Source: Prunella strophiata
Lineage: Eukaryota > Chordata > Aves > Passeriformes > Prunellidae
Length of the DNA: 64,000 nt
Direction of reading: 5' to 3'
Assembly (NCBI GenBank): GCA_036583965.1
Contig: JAZBQD010000017.1
Span: forward strand, 28,120,385-28,184,384
In this document: positions 1 through 11,894 of the stretch, one piece after another
How the letters are laid out: each line of letters opens with the position of its first letter
Numbering within the stretch: position 1 is the stretch's first letter
Notes under the pieces: model-generated
Told to the model about the DNA's origin: nothing
Database searches by the model: none
Seen by the model: the letters and a program-made list of their open reading frames with translations, nothing else
Made by a program: the position numbers and the translations under genes

Positions 1-877
1 GAATTCAACATGTCACACTGCATTATCAATCACTACATTCCAAATTTGACTAATATTATCAACACTGACAAGGAAGCATGTTCTCTTCTACAACTTGCAT
101 TGCTCCTTTTAATTCAGTTCTACTATTCAAGGTCTTCAAAGCCTGTATCAGCATAAGTAACAGTAATAGTATCCTATTTTCATCCAAGTACCCAGTGGAT
201 TGGTTAAATTTAATCTGTATCCAAAACAGATTTCTTCAACATTGTATTTAAAATCTGAAGCGACCTTTTAATCCATGCATAGAGAACAGTCACCAAATTC
301 TAAAGGCGCTTAAATGCAGCCATGTGTCATTCTAGTAAAAAAAATATACTACGTGTGCACAGATCTAAGGTAGTTCTTGAACAGTGGCCAGTTTGGGAAA
401 ACTTTCTTACATCACTATGTGACGTATCCAAGTAATATTGCAAATGAAGGAAACTATAGTAGGGTCTAATCAATTTTCTTCATTGCTCTGAAAGTCACAT
501 GAAGCTTTTTAAAGAAAGTTTCTGGTCTAGCTCCCTATTTAGAATTACATTTTCACTTCATGCACCTTTTTAATGGTAACAATCTACATGATTTTTCTTA
601 GCACTATAAACCACAGTGTTAACCATGTCATGTTTTTCTCTGTTGAACTGTGAATACTCCAGCACTATCCTTTATCATATTCCTCAAAGATGAGTTCTGC
701 TAAAAAAGGACCCAGTGGATCCTTTTACTTCAGTGTGAATTAGAGGAACGTGACACATCTTGTAACTTCTCAGAAGCAAATTCCAGCACACCTTAAGACC
801 TGGAGGTGTATCTCAGTAAAAGGACACAGCCCTTCTCTGCTACCCTACCCACAGCACGCTCTGGGTTACTCACTGAC
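1..877 (-). other. NANS intron 4 (partial)
   Basis: AT-rich intronic DNA downstream of the exon 4 donor. No exon-like reading frame or recognisable repeat was seen. Confidence 0.7.
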
Positions 878-1032
878 CGATATAACACGGAGGTTGACGT
901 CCTCTGGCTGAAGTGGGTACGCGCTGGTGCACTGCAGGAAGCAGAAGTTTGGATTTATGGGCTTCACAATCTCATAAACCTGATGCATTGTGTTCATCGA
1001 TTGCATCCCACTGGAAATCACCATTGGGCGAC
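878..1032 (-). CDS. NANS: NANS coding exon 4 (last one in the window)
   Basis: 155 bases between acceptor GGCTAG and donor GTCAGT. It finishes the split glycine and encodes RPMVISSGMQ through EDVNLRVIS, with the CTSAYPLQPED block. The next exon, expected to open with a sequence like EYQKLFP, was not found between 1 and 877, so it lies outside. Confidence 0.95.
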
Positions 1033-4000
1033 CTAGCCATTAAGAAAATATGCACAAGTTTTGTCCTAGGTCTAACAAGAAAGCTACCCAAAATTAAATT
1101 GAATTATTTTAAGTAAATTGATTCAGTAAAACCAGAAAAGAATGCTGAGTAAAACTTTTTTTTTTTCGAACTCTGAAGTTTAAAGAAACTTCCGATTTTT
1201 TCCCAAAAATCAACTGGATGAAAAATGTAATAACTGAGCTACTGAGAAATTGTGATGTTCACCAAGATGGCTCAAAGAAAATCCTTACCTTTCTTTGCAG
1301 TCTTTTCCAAATATGGAAAATTATTTGTATCTCCTGATCCTACTTTGAAAAATGGAACATCCAGTTCATGTAGAAATTCCACAGCCATCTACAAAGAGAA
1401 GAAATCACTGTGTTTGAAGACTCCACTTCAGCTGGATAAAGGGAAAAAGAACTACAAATAAAAATTACTGGAAATAAACAATGCTTTAACATGGCAAACC
1501 CAGTGCTTAATTAAACAGGCCAGTATTATAGACATCTCCCCAAAAACCACTGTTCCTGAAGTAACATTTGCTACGTAACAAGTATGAAGTAACATCTTGA
1601 CAATTTTAGTTTCTGATTTCCCTCCAGGTGAAGTATAATTATGATGCCTTCTTTCATACTTCTATTTTAGTGCAGAGTTTTGACTGGGATCACTGTCTCA
1701 AGGCAGTCTCTGGTGACACCAGCTGTACATTCTGCTGCTGAGTGAGCTCTATCTCAGTGTGAAGATGAACCTGTGTATCACAACATGCTTGCTTTTTTTT
1801 CTCTTTTTTTAAACACTACCAGAAGAGCAACTACCTGCAGATGGAAGTCTGCCTGTTGAAGAAGAAATGTGACACAAGCATGCACAGTTTTCCTGCCACA
1901 CATGTCCTGCAGGTCAGAAATATTAAGCCATAGAGTGTTTAAAACTACAGGTAGTTGTCTAGATTCATCACACTGAAAACTTCTATGAGCATATTAAATA
2001 AGTACTGGGAAAAAAACCCCAAAAGTGCCCAAAAAGGGAAATCCAAAATGAGTTTGCTTTTAGGAGAGATATTAGGCAATAAAATATGCCAAAGCAAAGA
2101 CTATAAGACTGTTTATTTAAATGCTAATTATACTCTGCCTTTGTCTAAAAATATGAGTGCTATATTGAAGACAATTCAAGAATTATTAGAGGCTTCCTGA
2201 AAACAGGTATTACATCAGTATGTGGCCTTTTAAAAATTAGTATTTTCACAGAAGAAAATTTAAATTCCAAATCTATCATCGGCAAGAGGTATTTAAATCC
2301 TCCATTCACCTCTGGGGAAAAGAATGAAATAGTTACCTTTGCCCCCTGTCAACCACCCACAAACACTTTTAATTTCTTCAGCTCTTTCCTTGTTGCATTT
2401 ACTTAATGCCAGAGAAAGAATGCTAATGTCCAAGAAGATAGTCACATCCTATTTGGTCTAATAGAGATTAAATTTCTTGTACCAGTGATATATAACATCT
2501 CTCTATTCGCTATTTAATATAATTTATTCAGATGCATTGCGCATAAAGACAATGAGTATTCTGTATTAAAAAGGCACAGATCTTATCTCAGGAGATGGCA
2601 AAAAATTAAATATGACAGGTAGACCTTGCATCTAAGGCCACTCTTCATTATGTAAATATCTCTTGAAAATGAGCAGCTCTTCTTTAAGAGATTCAAGAAC
2701 CAGGAAGTAATTTCAAATAACAGGAATGACATTAAAGGGAGTGGTTCAATGAGATCCTGCTTTGTCTCCAGTACACACTGGAACAGAATAGATAAGTTAT
2801 TCATAAGCTTTTTTATTTATTTCACACATCACTTAAATAATTTCCTCATACAGTTAAACACACAATTTAACCTCTTTGATGTAACTGGACTTCCAGATAT
2901 TATGTTAAATTTACAGAATTTAATGTATAAAAACTTTCAGAAGTTAATGTATTCCTAAAGAGTTTTTATGTCAATTTATGTAATATTTTAAATTCCAGCC
3001 TTTAGAAACCAGAGGTTTTAACATCAAAGAAGGAATGTGGAGGTTTTTTTTCTCCCCAAAGGCACATGGGTCTTTTAAGATCCCAGATACAGAAGTCCAA
3101 GACTCCAGGGTTCATTTACTCCTTTTTTAAAGAAGTGCATGTTGTTCAGCAGGTCTTCTAGATGTGAAGATAGCAATAAAAGAAACATCACCCCACTCTC
3201 TTTTCACAGATGTATTTCTGAATCTGTGGCACTGAGCTATTGCCATATACACAAGACGTATTTGTTTATCATCAGATGAGGAGGGAGAACAAATTATAAG
3301 AAGTAACACTGATATATCAGGAATCATCTCTGATTGCAAGAGTGAGACACTGAATAGATTGCCTTGAAACATTAAGTAACTCACATCCTTATCCTATCCT
3401 GGATATGTCTACTTTCAGAAAGCCAGGGACATTGCTCTGCTGGCCATATGCAAGAGTGGCTAGCTTAATTCTGGTAGGGTCTCTTTCCATTTGGTTCTCT
3501 GTATTTTCTAGGCCACAAGAAAAAGAAATCTGTAATCTCTCATCTATACTGAAGTTCAAGTGTTACCTGACCCTTCCAGTTTACACATATCAACTGTATG
3601 TTGCACTTGTTAATACTGTCACTACCATTATTCTGAGGCAAGTAACATGCAACAGCTACAAGTATACATGTCTTAAGGGGAAACAGCAGCAGGAGTTTCA
3701 CGGAGTTGTGAAGCTGGTGACTGACTGTTCAAGAGCCCACTGGCAAAAATCAGTAAATGATTCAGCAGTAACAGGACAAGGTGCTGAGCCCCTCCATGAG
3801 ATTAGTAAAAGAAATAGGGAAATAAACACTTCTGCTGCTTAGAAACGCCACAGGAGTCTAGTAAACAACAAGGAGGGAGGAAAAAAAGAGGGAAATAATA
3901 GGGATTACACCAAGAAAGGAATCTGGTTAAAATACAGAAAGATGTTTGATATGCTTAAAACCAACACACCAGACAACACCGGAGAGCATTCTGATTGCCA

Positions 4001-5983
4001 TCCTGATCTACCCTCTCAAAGCCTCAATTGTTTATGAAGGTTAAAATGAAGCCTTGTCCCTAATATTACTTACTGTGAATAAGTATCTCAACACATGTGG
4101 CACGTCTTCCAAAATATTCAGCCAACCACTGCAGAGACAAAGGTGAACTGGCAAATTACTCTAGGTCTCTCAGTTAGAAATTGATTGTCCATATTTTGTT
4201 TTTCTGCAAGAGCTATCACACCTAAGTAATACCCAACAGACACAACAGCCAGACTCCCCTTGTCATTTCAGTTTGGCTTACATACCTCATCCATGCCAGA
4301 AGCTGTGAAGAAAATGCCAATCTCCTCTGCATACTTCTTTAGCTCTCTGTATTGGTCATGACTGAACTCCAAGTGGCGCTTGTGTTCCCCATAAGTCTTT
4401 CCCCAGGAGTGTTTAGAGGTGTAGGGCCTTTCTAAGGCTTTCTTGTTGAATTTGTACTCCAGTTCACTCTTCTGGAACTTAGCACAGTCTGCTCCACAGT
4501 CCTGCAAAACAAGCTGGTGCACACTGAGTGGAAGTGCAAGTGACCCTGCGCTCACCTAACTCTGAACGCAAGGAGTGAGTAACTGATGTGCTCATCTGTT
4601 GTGGAGTTTTCACATAATCACCACAGCAATCACAGAAACGGTAAGGAACACAGAGTGACTGTGGACCTACACACACACGAACCCTTTTATTTCAAAGTCC
4701 CGATACGCTTAGTAGAGCAGCAGTTCAGAGAAATCATATTAAACCTACAAAACTACTTAGCTATGCATGCTGTTAATTAAAAGAGTTGATTTCTGTGGTG
4801 TTTTTTCCAGATTAGCTATCACTGATAATATTACATTAAAAAAGGACACAGGATTCTGTGGAACAAGGAGTATGAATCTGAAATTTGTAGCATCATCAAG
4901 GCTGGAAGAAACTTTTAAGATCATGCAGTCCAACCATACATCCAGCATCACCACAGTTATTCCTAGATCACATCACCAGCACCATAAAGTCTTGAACACC
5001 TCCAGGAATAAAAATTCATTTGAAGGAATTAATAATTCATTTGAAGTCACATAGTGAAGACAAATCCTCATTAGAGCAGTCTCTGCTTTCACCCCAGTCA
5101 CAAAACTGAATACACCATGCCCCAAGCTGTGAGGATGTGTGGTTTTCTATCTAACGGATATAATATCAAGTTTGAAAGCAGTTTTGCTGTCTTACTGGAT
5201 GACACAAGCTTTACTGCAATAAAGCCCTACTGTCACCAAGTCAAACTGGAGGATCATTATAGATGGTTCAGCAGCTGCCTGATACTTCCTAAATTCCACG
5301 TAAGCTCATGCCCCAGCTGCGGGGCTGCAGCCATGACAAAAGATCAGAGAACAAATTAGTTGGAAAAGACCTCTGAGATCATCAAGTCCTTGAGGTGACT
5401 GAACACCACCTTGTCAAACAGACCATGCCACCAAGTGCCACGTCCACGTTCCTTAAACACCTCCACGGACAGCGACTCCAGCACCTCCCCGATCAGCCCA
5501 TTCCGATGCCTGTTCAGCCTTTCTCGGAAAAAATTCCTCCTGAGCCTTAACCTCTGTGGCACAGCTTGAGGCCACGTCCTCTCATCCTGTCTCTATCCTC
5601 GGAGAAGAGGCCGACCCCCACCTGGCCACAAGCCCCTCTCAGGCTGCTGTAGAGAGTGATGATGTCACCCCCGAGCCTCCTTTTCCGCAGGCTAAACAGC
5701 CACAGCCCCCTCGGCCACTCCTTACTGGACAAGCACTCCAGACCTTTAATCAAAGTTAAATGCAAGGGTCTCCCTGCAGACAATCTGTCTTTGGAATAAA
5801 CCCAGGCCGCGCCCCGCCGCTCTCGCTCTATCGCCTCCCCCCCGCACGCACCTTGACCATGCGGATCATGCGTTTGGCGATGTCCAGGTCGCCCTGGTGG
5901 TTCTGCCCGATCTCGGCGATGATGAAGCAGGGCTGCTCGCCGCCGACGCGCCGCCCGGGGCACAGCTCGAACTCGCGAGCCAT
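878..5983 (-). CDS. NANS: NANS, sialic acid (Neu5Ac-9-phosphate) synthase, 5' part (coding exons 1-4)
   Basis: Cytosolic enzyme that condenses N-acetylmannosamine-6-phosphate with phosphoenolpyruvate to give Neu5Ac-9-phosphate, the step after GNE. Coding exons on the minus strand are 5983-5852, 4501-4286, 1388-1289 and 1032-878. Phases join cleanly and encode about 201 of the roughly 359 residues usual for vertebrate NANS. The protein begins MAREFELCPG and carries the NeuB-family block IIAEIGQNHQGD, then KSELEYKFN, TASGMDE, FFKVGSGDTNN and PMVISSGMQS. The start lies in a strong context (gccATGG) and aligns with the human start. The C-terminal half of the barrel and the SAF (antifreeze-like) domain are not in the window; the gene is cut by the window edge, not broken. 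No frameshift or stop was seen. Identification by family match is very secure. Confidence 0.97.
1033..1288 (-). other. NANS intron 3
   Basis: Short intron (256 bp) with canonical GT and AG ends on the minus strand. Nothing else seen. Confidence 0.9.
1289..1388 (-). CDS. NANS: NANS coding exon 3
   Basis: 100 bases: 33 codons plus one base, acceptor TTTGTAG and donor GTAAGG. Encodes MAVEFLHELDVPFF through EKTAKK, with the barrel segment KVGSGDTNNFPY. Confidence 0.96.
1389..4285 (-). other. NANS intron 2
   Basis: About 2.9 kb of AT-rich intronic sequence with no recognised repeat or second gene. A 145-codon plus-strand open frame at 3405-3842 resembles no known family and is probably chance. 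Confidence 0.7.
4286..4501 (-). CDS. NANS: NANS coding exon 2
   Basis: Exactly 72 codons, phase 0 at both ends, acceptor TTTTGCAG and donor GTATGT. Encodes DCGADCAKFQK through FFTASGMDE, including ERPYTSKHSWGKTYG, which is nearly identical to mammalian NANS. Confidence 0.97.
4885..5060 (-). mobile_element. CR1 LINE 3' fragment, in NANS intron 1
   Basis: On the plus strand it reads as the reverse complement of a CR1 3' end (gctggaagaaacttttaaga, then tccaacca, then cctccagg). The element is therefore minus, in the same direction as NANS. Old and 5' truncated; ends approximate. Confidence 0.7.
5358..5755 (-). mobile_element. CR1 LINE 3' fragment next to NANS exon 1
   Basis: A clear CR1 tail in reverse complement: ggaaaagacctctgagatca, then ttccttaaacacctccacgg, then gctgtagagagtgatgatgt. 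About 400 bp, 5' truncated, sense relative to NANS, ending only about 95 bp inside intron 1 from the exon 1 donor. Confidence 0.9.
5852..5983 (-). CDS. NANS: NANS coding exon 1
   Basis: Codes 44 residues from the start Met (ATG at 5983-5981) through ...RMIRMVK, followed by donor GTGCGT (phase 0). It holds the N-terminal signature IIAEIGQNHQGDLD. The exon lies inside a CpG island. The reading frame stays open for 37 codons upstream, to an in-frame ATG at 6094, but the downstream ATG matches the start of known NANS proteins. Confidence 0.96.
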
Positions 5984-6030
5984 GGCGAGATGGCGGCAGC
6001 CCCACGGCCCGCCCGCGACTGCGCCGCCGC

Positions 6031-6190
6031 TCCCGGCCCCGCCGCGCCTCTTCCCGGCCGCACCAATCGCCGCCGCCGCTCCCGGCCCCGCCACTCCTCT
6101 TCCCGGCCGCAGCGATCGGCGCCGCCGCCATTCCCGGTCCGGCCGCGCCTTCTGCCGGCCGCAGCGATCGGCGCCGCCGTTCCCGGCGGG
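6031..6190. repeat. GC-rich tandem repeat of about 50 bp in the NANS promoter
   Basis: Three adjacent units at 6031-6079, 6080-6131 and 6132-6180, plus the start of a fourth. Each opens with tcccgg and contains cccggccgca..atcg followed by a GCC run. Units are 49-52 bp with moderate divergence. Confidence 0.8.
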
Positions 6191-6339
6191 CTTGGGCTCC
6201 CTCCCGCAGGGCCGCCTCCCGGCCGGCAGGGGGCGCCGCGGCAGCGCGCCCTCAGCGCTGGCGGGGCTGCGGCCGAGCCATGGCCGCAGGGACGCGGCGG
6301 CGCTGCCCGGGAAACACAGCAGCTGCGTGCTGCACCCAA

Positions 6340-6562
6340 GAGACCCTTAAAAACGTCCCGGGATGGTGACTCCACCACCTCCTGGGAAACCTATTCCAAT
6401 GCCTGACCACCCTGATAGTAACAGTTTTTTTTCTAATAACTAATCTGAATTTCCCCGTGTCTCACCTTAAGGCCGTTTCCTCTTGTCCTCTCCCTGCAGG
6501 CCCGGCAGGAGAGACTGACCCCCAACTCACTACACCCTCCTTCCAGGGAGTTTTAGAGACTC
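6340..6562 (-). mobile_element. CR1 LINE fragment upstream of NANS
   Basis: Reverse-complement CR1: ggtgactccaccacctcctg, cctattccaatgcctgacca, then ccgtttcctcttgtcctctc. Minus orientation. It forms the outer border of the NANS CpG island. Confidence 0.8.
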
Positions 6563-6773
6563 GGTTTAGACAAAACTTTCCATGATACATAAAAATAAGT
6601 GGTAAAACGTGAAGCAATGGCTAAGGCCACTTCTGAGATTATTTTAGTCCAAAATCCTTCTCTGACTGGCATACAGATACACTTGTGACATTCTGGGCCT
6701 ATCTGTGAGGTTTTTAATGGAACTGAAAACCGGTAATTTCAATTGCTACGATTTTGTGGTACATGTCTGGTGG

Positions 6774-6817
6774 TTGTTTGTTTGTTTGTTTGTTTTATCT
6801 GGTTTGTTTTGTTTTGG
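6774..6817. repeat. (TTTG)n simple repeat
   Basis: Run of TTTG units degrading into TTTTG. Confidence 0.9.
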
Positions 6818-8146
6818 TGAATGATATGGAGTTGAGTCTCATTGACACACAATGTTAGAACCACAGTTACAGTACAGTAATTATTTTTGCTGGTATTGAC
6901 TGTTCCCCAAGGAGAACTGCATCCTTCTGACAGACTGCAGTGACTGATTAAACACAACCAGCCGACTCTAGGCTGGGTAGTACTACATGAGAGCCTAAGA
7001 AAGTGCCTCAATTTAAAATCAGAAATGGTGTTGATGAGTGAAGCACTGCAATATGCCAGTGGCTCTTGAAAAGAATATTGTCTTTTACAAAGGATTGAAT
7101 TTTGTAAATTATGGTGAGAACACTGTATAAATACATTTTTTTTTTTCTTTGTGTGACCAAGAATTGCAGGCCATATAAAATGTTTGCATCTGTATAAAAC
7201 CAGCCAGTTCTCTAGAAACAGGTCAGTTGCCTGAGGCTGTCTCATAGACAAGAAAGTTTCCTGACAACAGAACTCACACTAACCATTTCTACTGGTCAAT
7301 TACATTGACTACTGTCTCAGATACAAATGCAGGCGTAGCTTTTTTAGGGGTGCTGAATGACCCTTACAGAAAGAGATCTGACCTATAAAAAAGGTTGCAT
7401 TTATGCAATGGGTAATACATACTTAGTGCTTTTATGAAATTTTTTTAGAGAAAAAAATAGAAGGTTGAAACTATACTGCAGGTATTACTGAGGTACTCCA
7501 TGTGGGCTAAAAGAGTATAATTTCAGGAATTACATAGAGTTGAAAGCCATACTGTTGAACTTCAGGATACTAAAAATTAATTATTTATGAAAACACCTGA
7601 CACTCAATATTGGCTGTGCAAAACAATTTGTGAATGTAACCTCAATACTGCTTGCATACAAATGCTGAGAATAATTATAATAAAGTTTACTGCAAAAGTT
7701 CGCTGATTGAAAAAGCAGCTCCTTAAGTGTTTCTTAATTGTAGTATCTGAAGCAAGCCTCTCATGTGCTACATTTCACTGAATTTTAGTTTACACTGTAA
7801 CATACCACCTACCCCATGAGACATTTCTCCAATTAAACTACATGGCATGAGGCCAAAAGCCCAGGTTGTTCTTGTAGTTCCTTATGTGCTCTAGGTTCTT
7901 CCTGCATAAACATTTACCACCAGCTCCACAGAACAGACACACCCTTCTCTCCTGGGGCAAGTTCCTTGATCAGTCATCAGGTAAAGAAGCAGGAAAAAAA
8001 TGCCTCCAGAACACAAGTAATTAACTTCTGGAATAATTTTGCAATGGCATAATAACATTTTGCATATTATTGCCTAAAAATGACAGAAGATGACCCCCTG
8101 TGCTTTTAATTATTCAGTATTAAAGCAGCAGAATGGACACACAGTG

Positions 8147-8173
8147 ATATACATACATATATATATATATATA
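8147..8173. repeat. (AT)n microsatellite
   Basis: AT dinucleotide run preceded by atacatac. Confidence 0.9.
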
Positions 8174-11100
8174 AATATTTCTAATATAAAGCACTAAGGT
8201 AAGAAATAAATAATAATAGTACAGAAACTGTGAACTGTTCCAAGGCAGTTTTACACTCGCTAACACTTCCTAATGAAGGTCTGGCCACAATAATTCCAAC
8301 ATTGTATTCTGTGAAACTGTGTTCCTGTGTGATGTCTAAAACTCTGGTTCTGTTGCAGGTTTGTCTTTTATTTCAGTGGGAGAGCCACCTCACACTGAGG
8401 ATTTAATGGATGTATTTACAGACAATAATGAGAAGCATACAGAGAATACAATGGAATACTTCCAGCTGGAAGGGACCTACACTGATTGTTTACTGCAATT
8501 GCTTGACCATTTCATGGCTTGTCAGTGTGATGGTTGTCACACTGGTAGTTATCACACTAGGCAAACTGAATTTATGTGCAGTAATGCTTTATTCAGGAAT
8601 TACAGAGCTTGAGACAACAAGTGCATGTAGTTTATGTACTCAGACACATATTTGAAGAGCCTTGGTCATTGAAATAGATGATGTGCTTGCAGCTTTGATA
8701 TAGTTTTTAGGAAGAAAATTCTGTGATAATCCAGTGAAGACAACTATTTGCCAGCAGCAGTTCCTTTCAAATATCAAGATCTAGTAAATTTCAAAAATGC
8801 TTGACTTTGTTAGTGAATTTTAATTCTCTGGACTCCTTTCCTTGGATGATATACTCTGCAATTCTGGGGGTGTTAACTTCCCATGGACACATAATTTATT
8901 TTCTTATTCAAAAACAGTATATAAACTACATGCATTTGTTGTTTGATTGATTCCTCATCCTCCTTGTTATGTCTAAAGACGTGTTCTCAGCACTTAAGAT
9001 TATAATTCCTCAGAAACCAGAAGCTTACTACCAGTGAGATGTTTATAGTCTTGTGGCCTCTGTTTTTAGCCTGTGCTAAAACATATTTTCAAGGTCTGTG
9101 GTATTATCCCACACTTCAACTCTACATCATAACAAAAGACACCTGGTGTACCCAATTGCAGTTTGCACTGAGTAAATTCACTCAAACTAATAACAAACCT
9201 AACAGTCCACCAGTTCTTGTGGTCTTGCAATGCTAGCATTAGTTTTCTTACTAGCAATGACAGTATAATTTTTTATTGGGCCATCCAGACCATAGGTGAC
9301 AGGCAGTACATCTCCTTGTGGTGACAGCAAGAATTTGATTTCTGCAGATTTTCTTTATTTCAGCCCGACATTTGAATTTTGGTTTCCACACACTTTCTGA
9401 CAAGCTAAGAAGACCAGCATGTTTCCCTTTTGCTCTGACCAACTTTCTCATGCAACTTTGAGAACAAGTCTGTGTACTGTGAATGCATCCAGATGTGCTA
9501 ATAGTTCAGTAAATTACAGTAATGGATTGACTTGTCCTTTCACCAGATCTTATGGAGTTTAAGTAACTTCAAGCAACAGGAAGAAGTGCGAGATGGAGAT
9601 TGCATACAATATTTGAGAGGGGTGGCTGGGATGATGTGAATGAGACAACTCTTACTGACAAACAGTGATTAAGGATTACAGAGGCAGGAAGGGATTCAGA
9701 AGGGAAAAGATATAAGGAGAAACTAGGGAAGAATGACAGAATAAAGTGATACTGGCTGATACTGGGCCAGTGGATTGCTGAGAATGATGTGAAGCCCAAA
9801 AATCTGAGGAGCATAAGAAACTGGACTGAAAGCTGGGAGACAGGGGAACTTGAAGGATGCTGGTTTCATGAGAAATGCTGGTGGAAATAGCAGCTGAGGG
9901 AACTGAGTCATGAAAATCAGAGCCTTTCCCTAGTGCCATGAGTAGTGTGAGACAAAAGTGGGCTGTAATTAAGGGGTCTGCACAAGAAGAAGGCAGATGA
10001 TGTTAAACATCATATTTTTCCCCTAAAAAATCACTAGCAATGGACTGTGATCCATTAGAACATATTCAAAATTGGTAAAGATTTAGAATTTAGCTAGAGG
10101 CCTACCATCAGTATATTTTCTCTCTCCTTCTGTATAACTGTCTTCTCTCCTTCAGTTATTTCCTGAGCTGAAGGAACAGAGATCTCTGTGTTCCAACCCT
10201 GTGTATATCACTGGGGTGCACTGGCTTGCAATTTTTGACTTGACAAGACACATGATCAGGACTATGACACAAAGCACATGTTTAGGGCTATACAACCCCC
10301 AGATTATAGAGGCTGCTAGTTTTAAGATTTTTCAGTCATCATTTTTGCCTCTTTCAGCATACTTAGTAAACAGTCAGTAAAATACCTCCCTCAAGAGCAA
10401 TCTTGCCTCAAACTGTACCAGATGTACTGAAGGTGACTGTCCTAGTCTATACATCCTTGTGTTTTACAAGACAGCAGGGAAACAGTGACCAAAGCTTTAG
10501 GGAAGAGAAAGCTGGTACCTAAATCATCCAGTTCTGATTCACTGTTTTTGCTGTCAAATTGCTGGATGATACTGGGCTAATCACTAAAATAAACTTTTCA
10601 TACCTAATTGTCAAACTGAATTCTTACAGCTGGCTTATTCAAGGCATTATTGTTTAGTTTACAGATCTGTTGAATTCTTACACCAACAAATCAGTATGAG
10701 AAATGTGCTGAACTAACACAATACCTATATAAAATACCTGGTCTTTGGCATTTCTGAATTGACATTTGGAATAAGTAGACACCATCCAGTCTAATCTGGT
10801 TGTACTTCAGTTCTACTCTGCAGGAGCAGAGGAGGGAGGAGAGTACACTCAGTACATTGAGGACAGAGAGGGAGAGGACTAACACTCACTTTTCTGAGAG
10901 GTGTGTAAATGCACATTATTACTTTAAGAAGCCTCCATGTGATTGTAAAAGGCGTAAGGACACAAATAATACGTCTGTTGTCAGAGCAACTGTTGAAAAG
11001 TGTGTGATGCAGAAACCCGTGACACACAAAACAGTGAGAACAAACAGAATGTTTGTTTGTCAGCTTAGCTCGGGGCTGTCAGTCCTGCCTCAGTGGTGTT

Positions 11101-11861
11101 GTAGGAGTGCCAGTCTACATCTCAGCCTCCTGGCCTGCCTGGATGATATTGCTCATCATTGACCTGCTCATCACTACAGTCTGTGGGCTTAGGTCATAGC
11201 CAAACCCATTCTCAGGTGGTTTGTACATGTTAGTCACAAGTTCCCACTGTAAGAGGCATATCTTGCATCTGGATCCAGTTGCTTTCCTCCAGCAGATCAG
11301 AGCCCAGGTGTGCTGTTGCAAGGAAACAGATCTCTAACACTTCCAAGTATTAGAAAGAAAACTGGAAAAATAAGCATCCACATAGATGCTACTGCCTTGA
11401 TTACTCAGGGGAAAAAAGTCAAGTTAGTGTGTTTTGTGATAAGGCAGCTGAATGGGTGCTTTCTATGTGTTCAGAATGTAGATTACTTTGACACTTAAAC
11501 ACGAGAAAGTGGTCCAATACCTCACCTTCTGTATGGAATTCAGTAATAAACCTGTTGCTGTTTTAGGAGGGAAATGAGAAGATTTTGGCAGATCCACAAG
11601 CTTCAAAAAAGATTCAAAAGCTCTTGACTACACAGTTTTCCATATAGTCAAAGTACCTTTCAAACTTCTTCTAAAAATTAATTAAAAAGGTAAAAAAACC
11701 CCTCCCTCAATAAAGAATGGCTTTTCCCTTCTACCAGAGCCTTCTTAACTTCCTTACCTTGCAACAGTCTGCAGTAAATTGTGATTTCTACTCAATATGT
11801 GCTTCAACAATCCCTGTATTTCAAGTGGCTGTCATTTATTTATAAGGTTCAATTAAACTAT

Positions 11862-11894
11862 TAAAAACAAACAAACAAACCCAAAAAAACCCCA
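11862..11894. repeat. (AAAC)n simple repeat
   Basis: Short run of AAAC units followed by an A-rich segment with CCC. Confidence 0.85.

Larger units (their letters stand above)
5780..6330 (-). promoter_or_regulatory. CpG-island promoter of NANS
   Basis: Very GC- and CpG-rich block covering exon 1 and the upstream region, contrasting sharply with the AT-rich flanks. One CCAAT motif lies at 6063-6067. No TATA box was seen, consistent with a housekeeping promoter. The transcription start cannot be placed from sequence alone. Confidence 0.8.

Noticed and set aside
3405..3842. 145-codon plus-strand frame in NANS intron 2
   Set aside because: No recognisable domain, no promoter or splice context and intron-like composition; a frame of this length can occur by chance in 64 kb.
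5547..6131. 194-codon Arg/Ala-rich minus frame in the NANS promoter region
   Set aside because: It is out of frame with NANS, built from CpG-island and CR1 sequence, with no family match.
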